47,923 bases of DNA from an uncultured Bacilli bacterium (GTDB lineage Bacteria > Bacillota_I > Bacilli_A > RF39 > UBA660): NCBI GenBank assembly GCA_947600335.1, contig CANQGB010000003.1, positions 1 through 47,923 of the forward strand, in the 5' to 3' direction. Shown here piece by piece: positions 34,396 to 42,802 of the stretch. A program made the translations under genes and the position numbers. Positions within the stretch are counted from its first letter, which is position 1. Each line of letters opens with the position of its first letter. The notes below the pieces were generated by a model. It searched no databases. It was not told the DNA's origin and saw only the letters and a program-made list of their open reading frames with translations.

Positions 34396-35982
34396 TTATG
34401 GCCTTTTAAATCTTTTAATTATATTTTCAGCCACTTGTATTCCATCTATCGCCGAAGTTGTAATTCCACCCGCATAACCAGCACCCTCACCACAAGGATA
34501 AATACCTTTTACATTGCTTTCATAAGAATCATCCCGGATAATTCGAATTGGTGAAGAAGTTCGACTTTCAATTGCCGCTAAAACTACATCATCTGCATCA
34601 AAGACTTTAATTTTTTTACCAAATTCAGGAATAGCTTCTAATAATGCTTGAACCATAAAATCAGGTAAAATCCCTCTTAGATTAGCCAGTTCATAATTAC
34701 CTTTCATTTTAGGCATTATTTCCCCAATCCTTTGAGACTTACGATTCATTTTAAAGTCTTGCCATAATTGCACAGGTATTTTTCCCTGACACAACCCCCA
34801 GACCTTCGCTTCTAAATCACGTTGAAATTCTACTCCAGCCAAAAGATAATCAGGATAATCTTCTGGACTTACAGTTATCACAATCGCACTATTGGCAATT
34901 CCACTATCTCTTTTGTAATAACTCATTCCGTTAATAGCTAATCTCTTTTGTTCACTTGAAGCATTGACTACATAACCACCGGGGCACATACAAAATGAAT
35001 AAACTCCCCGCTTTTCTTTCGTTGTATAAGTCACTTTATAACTGGCATTACCTAAAAACTTAGCATATTTCCCAAATTGATTCACATTAATATCTTCTTG
35101 CTTATGCATAATTCTAATTCCTACGGCAAAAGGTTTATTAATCATCGCTAAATCATGTTCTTTTAGCATATAAAATGTATCTCTAGCACTATGGCCAATC
35201 GCTAAAACTAAGACATTACAAGCAATTTTTTCATTATCATTGACAATAATTTGTTCTAACTTTCCATTTTTAATCACTAAATCTGTTAATTGAGTTTGAT
35301 AACGAATTTCTCCACCCATTTCAATTATTTTTTTCCGCATATTTACCACGACTTTTCTTAAAATATCCGTACCAATATGGGGATTATACTCATACATAAT
35401 CTCAGCCGGTGCACCACATTCAACTAAGATTTCTAGCACTTTCTTGCCTAAATGTCTTTTATCTTTCACCAATGTATTTAACTTTCCATCCGAAAAAGTA
35501 CCAGCTCCTCCTTCACCAAATTGCACATTGCTATTAACATTTAATTTCCCAGTTTGCCAAAAATCTTCGACATCAATGCTTCTTTCTTCCACTTTTTTTC
35601 CGCGTTCAATAACTAAAGGTTTATAGCCAGCCCAAGCCAACATATAAGCCGTAAACAAACCAGCTGGGCCACTTCCTACAACCACAATTCTATTTAAAAG
35701 TTCTTCATTACCTGACTGAGCCATTTGATATTCTTCATTTAGGACTACTAAAATATCTTCAGAATTCCACTTTTTTTCCATTAATTCAGCATTTTTAACC
35801 TCTAAATCAATTTCATAAACAAAATATATTTGCTTTTTATCTCTAGCATCCAAAGATTTTTTATTGATTTTAATATCTTCAATCTCACTAAAAGGAATTT
35901 GGAGTTTTTGAGCCACCTTTTTTTGTAAATACTCGGGACTATCTTTTAAAACCGGCACTTTAATTTGTCTAACTCTAATCAT
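34396..35982 (-). CDS. FAD-dependent oxidoreductase, COG2509 type
   Basis: This 528-residue protein has an N-terminal domain of about 95 residues (starting IRVRQIKVPVLKDSPEYLQK) that is typical of COG2509 proteins. The FAD dinucleotide fold follows: VVVGSGPAGLFTAYMLAWAG, VIERGKKVEER, the glycine-rich FGEGGAGTFSDGKLNT, CNVLVLAIGHSARDTF, and a late GIYPCGEGAGYAGGITTSAIDG. Substrate unknown; the family is predicted to be a dehydrogenase of a cell-wall or cofactor-related compound, without firm evidence. Its start overlaps the stop of the next FAD gene as ATGATTAG, so the two are translationally coupled and probably act on a shared pathway. Confidence 0.85.
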   Translation of the reverse strand: MIRVRQIKVPVLKDSPEYLQKKVAQKLQIPFSEIEDIKINKKSLDARDKKQIYFVYEIDLEVKNAELMEKKWNSEDILVVLNEEYQMAQSGNEELLNRIVVVGSGPAGLFTAYMLAWAGYKPLVIERGKKVEERSIDVEDFWQTGKLNVNSNVQFGEGGAGTFSDGKLNTLVKDKRHLGKKVLEILVECGAPAEIMYEYNPHIGTDILRKVVVNMRKKIIEMGGEIRYQTQLTDLVIKNGKLEQIIVNDNEKIACNVLVLAIGHSARDTFYMLKEHDLAMINKPFAVGIRIMHKQEDINVNQFGKYAKFLGNASYKVTYTTKEKRGVYSFCMCPGGYVVNASSEQKRLAINGMSYYKRDSGIANSAIVITVSPEDYPDYLLAGVEFQRDLEAKVWGLCQGKIPVQLWQDFKMNRKSQRIGEIMPKMKGNYELANLRGILPDFMVQALLEAIPEFGKKIKVFDADDVVLAAIESRTSSPIRIIRDDSYESNVKGIYPCGEGAGYAGGITTSAIDGIQVAENIIKRFKRP

Positions 35983-37183
35983 TACTTATACTCTCCCCAG
36001 CTAGAATACCACTCATCCAAGCAAAACCTAAATTGTAACCACCACAATCACCATCAACATCGACAATTTCTCCGATTAAATACAAGCTTTTTACTTTCAA
36101 AGATTCCATAGTTTTAACATTTATCTCGGTTAATGGAATGCCCCCACTACAAACTTGAGCACTATCAAAATCATTAGTTCCTGCTACTAAAAAAGGAAAA
36201 CTTAGAATCATTTTAGCTAATCCCCGCTTATCCACATCGCTCCATTTAACATCAACTGGCACTTTTGCTAATTTCAAAACTAAATTGACTATCTTATAGT
36301 TTAAAAAGCCCTCTAATATATTACTTAAATTATATTTATTTAATTTTTGTTCTTGTTCGTCCATAAATGCTATAAAATCATCAATATTGCCCTTAAACCA
36401 AGGCACAAAATTAATTTCGATTACTTCTTTTTTCTTTTGGACTAAACCTTTAGCCACCAAACCACTTAAATTAAAGGTACAAATACCACTTAAGCCATAA
36501 TCGGTAAACTGTACTTCACCATGTTCCGATTTAATTACTTTATCATTTTCTTTTAATTTTAAAACAACCTCGCTTCTTACCCCAGCCCAATCTTTATAAA
36601 AATTATCTTGACCTTTTAATTGAACTAAAGATGGTAAAACCTCTACCAATGAATGACCTAAACTTTGTGCTAAATTATAGCCATTTCCATCACTACCGGT
36701 CTTACTAGCGGCTTTGCCACCCGTTGCTAATATAACTTTTTTAGCAGTATAAACATTCTTCGTAGTTTTAACCACAAACTTATCCTCTTTTTTAATATCT
36801 ACAACATACTCATCTAAAACAAAATTTACTTTTAAGTTATGAGCCGTATTTAAAAGCACATTCAATAAACTAACTGCTTGATTAGAATAGGGATAATAAT
36901 AACCATTAATCACTTTTGAAACTAAACCCAAACTATCTAAAAAAGGTAGAACTTTATCTTTACCATTTAACCATATCTGTTCCCCTAAACGAATATCCTT
37001 TGAATGATACTTATCAATACTTTGCAATTCATTCCAATAATTAGCCCGACCATTACCTGTTAACAATATTTTTTTCCCACATTTGTTATTTCTTTCAATA
37101 ATCGTTACTTTAAATCCTCGCCTAGCTAAAACAATTCCCGCAGTCAAACCAGAGGCTCCACCACCTACAATAATTACATCCAT
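35975..37183 (-). CDS. BaiN/HI0933-like flavoprotein (NAD(P)/FAD-dependent oxidoreductase)
   Basis: In this 402-residue protein the FAD-binding N-terminus is IIVGGGASGLTAGIVLARRG, then KCGKKILLTGNGRANYWN (most relatives have GNGRCN; here Ala). VILATGGKAASKTGSDGNGY follows, and the C-terminal signature LYLIGEIVDVDGDCGGYNLG with FAWMSG closes the fold. The family includes BaiN, a bile-acid-inducible flavoprotein, and aminoacetone-oxidase-like proteins, but most members are uncharacterised. It is the upstream half of a two-gene unit with the COG2509 gene. The divergent 41-residue protein gene starts about 90 bases away. Confidence 0.88.
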   Translation of the reverse strand: MDVIIVGGGASGLTAGIVLARRGFKVTIIERNNKCGKKILLTGNGRANYWNELQSIDKYHSKDIRLGEQIWLNGKDKVLPFLDSLGLVSKVINGYYYPYSNQAVSLLNVLLNTAHNLKVNFVLDEYVVDIKKEDKFVVKTTKNVYTAKKVILATGGKAASKTGSDGNGYNLAQSLGHSLVEVLPSLVQLKGQDNFYKDWAGVRSEVVLKLKENDKVIKSEHGEVQFTDYGLSGICTFNLSGLVAKGLVQKKKEVIEINFVPWFKGNIDDFIAFMDEQEQKLNKYNLSNILEGFLNYKIVNLVLKLAKVPVDVKWSDVDKRGLAKMILSFPFLVAGTNDFDSAQVCSGGIPLTEINVKTMESLKVKSLYLIGEIVDVDGDCGGYNLGFAWMSGILAGESISND

Positions 37184-37235
37184 AATAATTCACCAATTCA
37201 ATTATAACAAAAATCTAGTGCTTTTTAAATTTTCG

Positions 37236-37244
37236 TGATATAAT
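37236..37244 (+). promoter_or_regulatory. Extended -10 promoter of the small basic protein gene
   Basis: TGATATAAT, with TG at 37236-37237 and TATAAT at 37239-37244. There is no good -35, as usual for extended -10 promoters. It lies 16 bases before the GGGAGGTG ribosome site. Confidence 0.5.
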
Positions 37245-37275
37245 TCATACATGTATTTAAGGGAGGTGCACTTAA

Positions 37276-37401
37276 TTGAAAACTTTAAAGAAAAACTTAC
37301 CTGATGGCGTAAAAAAGAAATTTTCCACTGTAAAAGGAGTTAAAGTAAGACTTATTAATAAAAACTTAAAGAAAAATAAACCTAAAAAAGAAACTAAATA
37401 A
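37276..37401 (+). CDS. 41-residue lysine-rich basic protein, TTG start
   Basis: A TTG start at 37276 lies seven bases after GGGAGGTG (37261-37268). The frame gives 41 codons ending in TAA: MKTLKKNLPDGVKKKFSTVK followed by GVKVRLINKNLKKNKPKKET and a final K. About 40% is Lys/Arg, there are no acidic stretches, and it is soluble-looking. A dedicated promoter and a terminator whose stem overlaps the stop make this a compact single-gene unit, which supports it being real. The family is not recognised. A nucleic-acid- or ribosome-binding role is possible from charge alone. A longer antisense frame (37272-37517, minus) here is a shadow. Confidence 0.7.
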   Translation: MKTLKKNLPDGVKKKFSTVKGVKVRLINKNLKKNKPKKETK

Positions 37402-37422
37402 AACAAGGTATTTAGTTTTTTT
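37391..37422 (+). terminator. Terminator of the small basic protein gene
   Basis: A 10-base perfect stem (AAACTAAATA with TATTTAGTTT, 37391-37400 and 37409-37418) around AAACAAGG, then a T run to 37422. The left arm includes the first bases of the stop codon. Confidence 0.85.
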
Positions 37423-37484
37423 ATTGCCATATTTTCTTTTCCATAATATAATATGCTAGAATTTTTTAAAGGTGCGGTGAAATC

Positions 37485-38144
37485 ATGAATTTTTGGGAAA
37501 ATATAGATTACAATCAATCTTATTTATATACTAACAATCTCTCATATCCTAATTTTATGCAAAGTATATATATAACTAAATCTTTTGATAAACAAAATAA
37601 CAAAGACTTATATTATTTAAGAGCTTATGCTAATAATAATCATGACTTAATCGACCAAGGCTATCTTTACTTTACTATTAATTTAAAGAATAAAGAAAGC
37701 AAATACATTGGTACTTATGTTAATCCTAAATACCGTAACCTAGGCATTGGTTCTTTATTACTTGCCACTTGGATTCAACTATGTTTAAATAATAACTTAG
37801 AATATTTATGTGCTAATCGTAAACAAAGAAAGCCATTTTTACTCTATCTTTTAAAAACTTTTAAATTTGAACTTGATAATCCCTCCCTTTATTTAACTCA
37901 TTCTAAAACAATCTATATCTGTCAAAACTATTTTAACAATGAAAAAGCCCTTTTATTTAAAAATAATAAAGAAAAAGAAGTTTTTCAAAATTGTAAATTA
38001 TTTAAAATGGATAATTATCTAATACTTGATAGTTTAGATAATTCGGCCCAAATTATTGACCAAATAATCCCCGTGTTAGTATATAAAGCCCACGATAATG
38101 AAGCAACTTTTAAACATGCTCTTAAAATTTTTAACCAACATTAA
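37485..38144 (+). CDS. GNAT-family N-acetyltransferase
   Basis: This 219-residue protein carries the GNAT acetyl-CoA motif: YVNPKYRNLGIGSLLLATWI, where the R-x-x-G-x-G loop binds CoA. The preceding strand (KYIGTYVN) and following helix fit motif A. The C-terminal 80 residues are not typical and may be family-specific. The acceptor substrate is unknown. GGTGAAATC precedes the ATG. It is followed by a terminator and then the sortase gene. No functional link to the sortase is evident. Confidence 0.75.
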   Translation: MNFWENIDYNQSYLYTNNLSYPNFMQSIYITKSFDKQNNKDLYYLRAYANNNHDLIDQGYLYFTINLKNKESKYIGTYVNPKYRNLGIGSLLLATWIQLCLNNNLEYLCANRKQRKPFLLYLLKTFKFELDNPSLYLTHSKTIYICQNYFNNEKALLFKNNKEKEVFQNCKLFKMDNYLILDSLDNSAQIIDQIIPVLVYKAHDNEATFKHALKIFNQH

Positions 38145-38158
38145 TTGTTAGTTTTTTT
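38133..38158 (+). terminator. Terminator of the GNAT gene
   Basis: AACCAACA (38133-38140) pairs with TGTTAGTT (38146-38153) with one mismatch, followed by TTTTT. The stem includes the stop region. Confidence 0.6.
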
Positions 38159-38202
38159 ATAAATTTTACTTTTTCTGCCACAATAAAAATAGGTGAAAAA
38201 GC

Positions 38203-39009
38203 ATGACCAAACATTACAATTATAAATCTATCATCTTTTTAGCTATTGCCATTGTATTTTTAGGTTTCTCCCTCATTAACTTATATGAATGGTTTACTGA
38301 TAACCAAAAAACTAAAATAATAGAAACTCATATAAATATCACTCCCAAAGAAGAACATCCAAATAATGACAACTTAATCTTAATCAATCCTCCAGAAAAT
38401 CTAAGTGACCCTTACTGGCTTTATCAAGATACGCCTTTTTTAAATATCGATTTTACGCCTTTAATTGCGGAAAATAGAAACACCCAGGCTTGGATTCAAG
38501 TAAATGGTACTAAAATAGACTACCCTGTCGTTCAAACAACCGATAATGAATATTACTTAACCCATTCTTTTGATAATACTTTTAATAAAGCGGGTTGGAT
38601 TTTTGCTGATTTTCGCAACAACTTTATAAACTTAAACAACAATACAATTATATATGGTCATCGTCGCTTAAATGATTCCATGTTTGGTAGTTTAAAATAT
38701 GTCCTAACCGATGAATGGTTTAACAATCAAAATAATCATTTAGTTAAAATATCGACACCTACTAATAATACCATTTGGCAAATCTTTAGTGTCTATGCCA
38801 TACCCGCCGAAAGTTACTATCTCACAGCCTTTTTTCCTAACAATTTAGAATATCAAAACTTTTTACAAGCCATCACCAAGCACAGTAAATACGACTTTGG
38901 TACTACCATTAACTATCAAGATAAAATTCTTACTCTTTCTTCTTGCCAAGATGATTTAGGCAACCGCATCGTAGTTCATGCTAAATTAATCAAAAAAGAA
39001 ACTCGGTAA
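38203..39009 (+). CDS. srtB: Class B sortase
   Basis: This 268-residue protein is anchored by an N-terminal membrane span (about 9-30), followed by a linker and the sortase domain (about 85-265). The catalytic triad is visible: His153 in IYGHRRLNDSMFGSL, Cys248 in LTLSSCQDDL and Arg255 in GNRIVVHAKL. The SSC...R-VVHAKL pattern, the extended helix region before the His and the IQVNGTKIDYPVVQTTDNEY start are class B features. Class B enzymes recognise NP(Q/K)T(N/A/G)-like signals. The convergent gene 39029-39766 encodes a protein ending in exactly that kind of signal (NPQTAD). The ribosome site is AGGTGA. It covalently attaches surface proteins to the cell wall. Confidence 0.9.
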   Translation: MTKHYNYKSIIFLAIAIVFLGFSLINLYEWFTDNQKTKIIETHINITPKEEHPNNDNLILINPPENLSDPYWLYQDTPFLNIDFTPLIAENRNTQAWIQVNGTKIDYPVVQTTDNEYYLTHSFDNTFNKAGWIFADFRNNFINLNNNTIIYGHRRLNDSMFGSLKYVLTDEWFNNQNNHLVKISTPTNNTIWQIFSVYAIPAESYYLTAFFPNNLEYQNFLQAITKHSKYDFGTTINYQDKILTLSSCQDDLGNRIVVHAKLIKKETR

Positions 39010-39023
39010 TCAATCATACCGAG
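39002..39023. terminator. Bidirectional terminator between sortase and its likely substrate gene
   Basis: CTCGGTA (39002-39008) and TACCGAG (39017-39023) pair around an 8-base loop. A T run follows on the minus strand (from the AAAAAA before it), with a weaker one on the plus strand. The stem includes the sortase stop codon. Confidence 0.75.
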
Positions 39024-39028
39024 ATTCT

Positions 39029-39766
39029 TTAAATATACAATTTTTTTAAATTATAGAAAACTGTTCCTAATCCCATCGTACCAATTAAAAGACTTAATCC
39101 GATATAGTCAGCAGTTTGTGGATTAGTTGGAGTTTCAAACATATTTAATACTTCTTGTAAAACTAATTCATCACCTGAATTAATTGTTCTAATCATTCCA
39201 TTCATTTCTATAATAGCATCCTTAGAATCATCAGGAACCCATAAAGTTGGAGCATTTTCTTTTTCTGTTGTATTTACAATCTTAGTATCATTATCCATTT
39301 TTAAATGCGATACTTCTGTAACTCCTTTACCTTGAGATAATTCTATTCCTCCAAAACCATTACCAGATACATCAATAGTTCCTTCTAATTTAATAGTACC
39401 TCCATTTACTAATAAAGCTGCATTACCTCCTGTTAACTTAATATTCCGGAAAGTAGCTTGCGTTTTATAAACTTGGAAAATATAAATTCCACTCCAAATT
39501 TTATTATCGCTAGAACCATTATCACCAAAAGTACCAACATACTTAACTGTATGACCTTTACCATCAATAACTACTGGTCTTAAAATATTAATTTTTTCCG
39601 TTGTATTAATATCTTCGCCAAGAATTATTTCGGTTACTTCATTATTACTTAAAGCTGACTTTAAATCTGCTTGATTATGAACAGTCACACTACTAGCTGC
39701 CTTAACTTTCAAAAATGGAACGACTAATAACATTATAAATATACTTAAAAAAATTGACTTTTTCAT
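39029..39766 (-). CDS. Wall-anchored beta-helix surface protein with NPQTAD sortase B signal
   Basis: This 245-residue protein has a signal peptide at residues 1-24 (ending in KVKAAS). Residues about 28-200 form a short right-handed beta-helix of pectate-lyase type (VTVHNQADLKSAL, EIILGEDINTTE, RPVVIDGKGHTVKYVG, FRNIKLTGGNAALLVNGG). The C-terminus is a sorting signal: NPQTAD (39107-39124), hydrophobic IGLSLLIGTMGLGTVF, basic tail KKLYI. NPQT-type motifs are the class B sortase target, and srtB is convergent just 20 bases away. Enzyme activity is not evident, as the fold alone is common in adhesins and carbohydrate-binding proteins. Confidence 0.85.
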   Translation of the reverse strand: MKKSIFLSIFIMLLVVPFLKVKAASSVTVHNQADLKSALSNNEVTEIILGEDINTTEKINILRPVVIDGKGHTVKYVGTFGDNGSSDNKIWSGIYIFQVYKTQATFRNIKLTGGNAALLVNGGTIKLEGTIDVSGNGFGGIELSQGKGVTEVSHLKMDNDTKIVNTTEKENAPTLWVPDDSKDAIIEMNGMIRTINSGDELVLQEVLNMFETPTNPQTADYIGLSLLIGTMGLGTVFYNLKKLYI

Positions 39767-39835
39767 ATATATCTCCTTTCTAAAATTAGTATGTTTAAAA
39801 ATAAAGGAAATATACCAAAAATTGTCGAATTTTGT

Positions 39836-41134
39836 CTACTTATAACCTTTAAAATCTATTTGACTATAACGAATCATTTCGTATTTATCTTTTAACAAAT
39901 CATAAAGTTCCATCTCAGTTTTATTTAAATTCTCATACCAAAAATAATACTTAATATCTCGCCACTTATTCACCTTTAATAATCTCTCAATATCTAAAAT
40001 CGAAAAAAAATTCACTTGCGATTTTAAAAGTTCATAACCATTATTATTCAGTAAACGATTTAAATTTTTAATATTATTACAATTATTAATTCGACCAATA
40101 ATACAACCATTTTTCTTTAATAGTTTCTTAATTTTTTCTAAAAACTTCTCCGGATTTTTTACCTGTTCTAAACAATTACCTATTAAAATACAATCATATT
40201 TTTTCTTAACTTTGCTTAAATTTTGATAAACATGAGCAAAATGTGAGGCAATATTTCTTTTAGCTTGATTAATTTCAACACCTTCGATAGAAATATTCTT
40301 ATATTGATACTTTAAAGCCAAAATAGTTGAACCAATACCACAATTAAGTTCCAATACCTCTTGATATTCTTCCATTAAACTAAATGATTTCAAATCATCA
40401 AAACAAAAAGTATTAAAATGCCATTTATTTATAAAATATTCTCGATTTTTATTTAAAATAGGATAAAACTTAGTTAAATCCTTCCGAAAAGCTGTTCCTA
40501 AATAATGAAAAATAAACGCATCATGACATAACATCAATTTATAACCCAAATTAATAATTCTCAAACTTAAGTCATTATCTTCAATATAACCTGGACTATA
40601 ATTTTCATCTAAGCCCTTTAATTTCGTAATAACCTCTCTTTTAATTAATAAACAAAAGCCAATTAAAAAATTTTTTTCTTCCCACTTATCTTTATTAGAA
40701 ACATTGTTTAACTTAGCTAGTTGTTGCATTTCTTCCATATCTTTAAAATTAAAATTTACCCCTTGCCTATTTTCCTGATTATTACAAACTGCCCCGACTG
40801 CTCCAATCAAGGAATCACTTTCTAAGCAAATTTTTAAATTTTTAAGCCAATTTTCTGTAACAATCGTATCATTATTTAAAAGCAAAATATCATTTTCCGA
40901 CGCACACTGAATACCTTGATTACAACCTTTAGGAAAACCTTCGTTTTTATCATTTAATATAATTTTCCATTTATCTTGCTTCTTAAGCCACTCGTGTGTT
41001 CCATCTGTAGAATTATTATCAACTATTACTAATTCGTAAGTATCTAAATCTGTATACTTTAAAATACTTTCGATACAGGCTTTTGTATAATCTAAATTAT
41101 TATACGTTAAAATAATAATAGAAGTTTTTCGCAT
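39836..41134 (-). CDS. GT2 glycosyltransferase fused to a C-terminal methyltransferase-like domain
   Basis: This is a 432-residue two-domain protein. Residues 1 to about 230 are a GT-A family 2 glycosyltransferase: SIIILTYNNLDYTKACIESI, VIVDNNSTDGTHEWL, LLLNNDTIVTENWL (DxD-equivalent), GLDENYSPGYIEDNDLSLRI. Residues about 255-400 resemble a Rossmann SAM methyltransferase: VLELNCGIGSTILALK (motif I with Cys in place of the usual Gly), IEGVEINQAKRNIAS, CILIGNCLEQVKNPEKFLEK. Such fusions decorate surface polysaccharides or glycoproteins. I chose the second ATG (41134), five bases after GGGGA; the first ATG is only two bases from it. Confidence 0.85.
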   Translation of the reverse strand: MRKTSIIILTYNNLDYTKACIESILKYTDLDTYELVIVDNNSTDGTHEWLKKQDKWKIILNDKNEGFPKGCNQGIQCASENDILLLNNDTIVTENWLKNLKICLESDSLIGAVGAVCNNQENRQGVNFNFKDMEEMQQLAKLNNVSNKDKWEEKNFLIGFCLLIKREVITKLKGLDENYSPGYIEDNDLSLRIINLGYKLMLCHDAFIFHYLGTAFRKDLTKFYPILNKNREYFINKWHFNTFCFDDLKSFSLMEEYQEVLELNCGIGSTILALKYQYKNISIEGVEINQAKRNIASHFAHVYQNLSKVKKKYDCILIGNCLEQVKNPEKFLEKIKKLLKKNGCIIGRINNCNNIKNLNRLLNNNGYELLKSQVNFFSILDIERLLKVNKWRDIKYYFWYENLNKTEMELYDLLKDKYEMIRYSQIDFKGYK

Positions 41135-41181
41135 CATATTCCCCTCATTTAAGTATATGAAAGAAAAATTAAATATCTTAA

Positions 41182-41895
41182 TTAACTTAACTTATTAAAT
41201 ATATTACTTAAACTATCGTGAATAACTAAATTAGCCAAATTATCATAACTAGTGACCGTTTTATTTAAAATAACTAAATATTTACCATTAAACAACCTAA
41301 CTAAACTACTTGCGGGTTCCACTGTTAAAGAGGTTCCAGCCACGATTAACATCTCCGCCTTAGTTATCAAATCTATTGCTTCCTCAAAACAATCGGGCAA
41401 GGCTTCTCCATATAAAACTACATCTGGCTTAATTAACCCACCACAAGCACATTTATAAGAATTACTCTTATCAAAAAGGTATTCCGCTGAATAAAATTTA
41501 TGACATTTAAGACAATGATTTTGATAAATCGTTCCATGAATTTCATAAACTTTTTTATTACCTGCTTTCGTATGCAACCCATCAATATTTTGGGTAATTA
41601 TGGCTTGCAATTTTCCCTTATCTTCTAACTTTTTCAAATATTTATGCGTAATATTAGGTTTGGCCCCTAAAGAATTCATACTACTGCGATAAAATTCATA
41701 AAACTCTTCCGGATGATTCTCCAAAAATTCTCTACTTAACATATATTCAGCAGAATATTTAGTTTTTGCATTATATAATCCATCAGGACTTCGGAAATCT
41801 TTAATACCACTTTCGGTAGAAACTCCAGCCCCACCAAAGAAAACAATATTAGAACATTCATCAATCATTTTTTGTAATAATTCTAGTTTTTCCAT
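41182..41895 (-). CDS. NAD-dependent protein deacylase, sirtuin (Sir2) family
   Basis: This 237-residue enzyme has the sirtuin motifs in order: FFGGAGVSTESGIKDFRS (NAD loop), AIITQNIDGLHTKAG, catalytic His in YEIHGTIYQNHC, zinc finger Cys pairs (CLKCH, then CACGG), PDVVLYGEALPDCF, and VAGTSLTVEPAS. It removes acyl groups from lysines using NAD+. The frame opens at 42060, but the real start is ATG 41895 with GAGGTG eight bases upstream, and the upstream part has no ribosome site and reads as junk. Gene length is normal for bacterial sirtuins. The divergent neighbour at 41993 begins 98 bases away. Confidence 0.92.
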   Translation of the reverse strand: MEKLELLQKMIDECSNIVFFGGAGVSTESGIKDFRSPDGLYNAKTKYSAEYMLSREFLENHPEEFYEFYRSSMNSLGAKPNITHKYLKKLEDKGKLQAIITQNIDGLHTKAGNKKVYEIHGTIYQNHCLKCHKFYSAEYLFDKSNSYKCACGGLIKPDVVLYGEALPDCFEEAIDLITKAEMLIVAGTSLTVEPASSLVRLFNGKYLVILNKTVTSYDNLANLVIHDSLSNIFNKLS

Positions 41896-41992
41896 AAAAC
41901 ACCTCTTTTTATAATAAATATAACAAAACCAAAATTTGAATTCAATAACATAAATCTCCCCACTTTGGCCATAATAAAAATAGGTGACATAA

Positions 41993-42670
41993 ATGGAAAT
42001 AATAATGCGTTCAATTACTATGTTTATAATTCTTTTCTTGATTGTAAAAATTATGGGCAAAAAGCAAATTAAAAATTTAACTTTATATGATTATGTTTTA
42101 AGTATTACGATTGGCTCTATCGCTGCTGATAGTATAATTAGCTTAGACACGCCTTTACAAGATGGTATTCTTGCTTTAATTATCTTCAGTATTATTGGTT
42201 ATCTATCATCGCTTCTATCTTATCATAATCACACGGTTGAAGAAATAATTGATGGTGAACCTCTAGTTTTATTTGAAAATAATAATTTTAATTATGACAA
42301 CTTAAAAACCGCGAAATTAAGTGTAGCCAAAGTTTTAGAAAATTGTCGACTTAAAGGCTGCTTTGATATTAATGAACTAGAATGTGCGATTTTAGAACCA
42401 TCTGGGGACATATCTATTCTTTTAAAAGACAAATCTCAACCAATCACAAGTAATGACTTAAAAAGCAATATTCAAAAAAATAGTAAAAAACAATCTTTAA
42501 ATTATTTAATAATTGTCGATGGTATTATCAATGAAAATGAATTAAAAAAAGCAAAGAAAAACAAATCTTGGCTCAATAAATATTTAAAAGAACACAAAAA
42601 AAAGATAGAAAATATTTCTCTATTATCTATCGATAAAAATGATAAAGTAACTTTATTTAACCGTAACTAA
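41993..42670 (+). CDS. YetF-type membrane protein (DUF421)
   Basis: In this 225-residue protein, the N-terminal half has about three membrane spans with the family's conserved MGKKQIKNLTLYDYVLSITI and GSIAADSII. The C-terminal half (about 85-225) is a cytoplasmic DUF421 domain (VEEIIDGEPLVLFEN, then ELECAILEPSGDISIL and later LNYLIIVDGIINENELKKA). YetF relatives occur in sporeformers and other Bacillota, and their function is not established. AGGTGA lies five bases before the ATG. It is monocistronic with its own terminator. Confidence 0.85.
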   Translation: MEIIMRSITMFIILFLIVKIMGKKQIKNLTLYDYVLSITIGSIAADSIISLDTPLQDGILALIIFSIIGYLSSLLSYHNHTVEEIIDGEPLVLFENNNFNYDNLKTAKLSVAKVLENCRLKGCFDINELECAILEPSGDISILLKDKSQPITSNDLKSNIQKNSKKQSLNYLIIVDGIINENELKKAKKNKSWLNKYLKEHKKKIENISLLSIDKNDKVTLFNRN

Positions 42671-42686
42671 TAAAAGTTGCTTTTTT
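42663..42686 (+). terminator. Terminator of the YetF-like gene
   Basis: GTAACT (42663-42668) pairs with AGTTGC (42675-42680, one G-T pair), followed by six T. Confidence 0.65.
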
Positions 42687-42802
42687 ATTTTTAATAATCT
42701 TCTTGCAACCGCTTTTGAATGATTAAACTTTTTATTAAAATCATTATTTACTAATACTAAAAACTAAAAAGTATATTTAAACAATTTAGCAACATTTTTA
42801 TT

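Noticed and set aside
37272..37517. 81-codon minus-strand open frame opposite the 41-residue protein gene
   Set aside because: No ribosome site, hydrophobic low-complexity translation, and it covers the promoter-terminator unit of a better-supported plus-strand gene and the start of the GNAT gene.
41896..42060. Longer N-terminus for the sirtuin (start at 42060)
   Set aside because: The extra 55 residues do not resemble any sirtuin, have no ribosome site and overlap the divergent YetF-like gene. The ATG at 41895 has GAGGTG.
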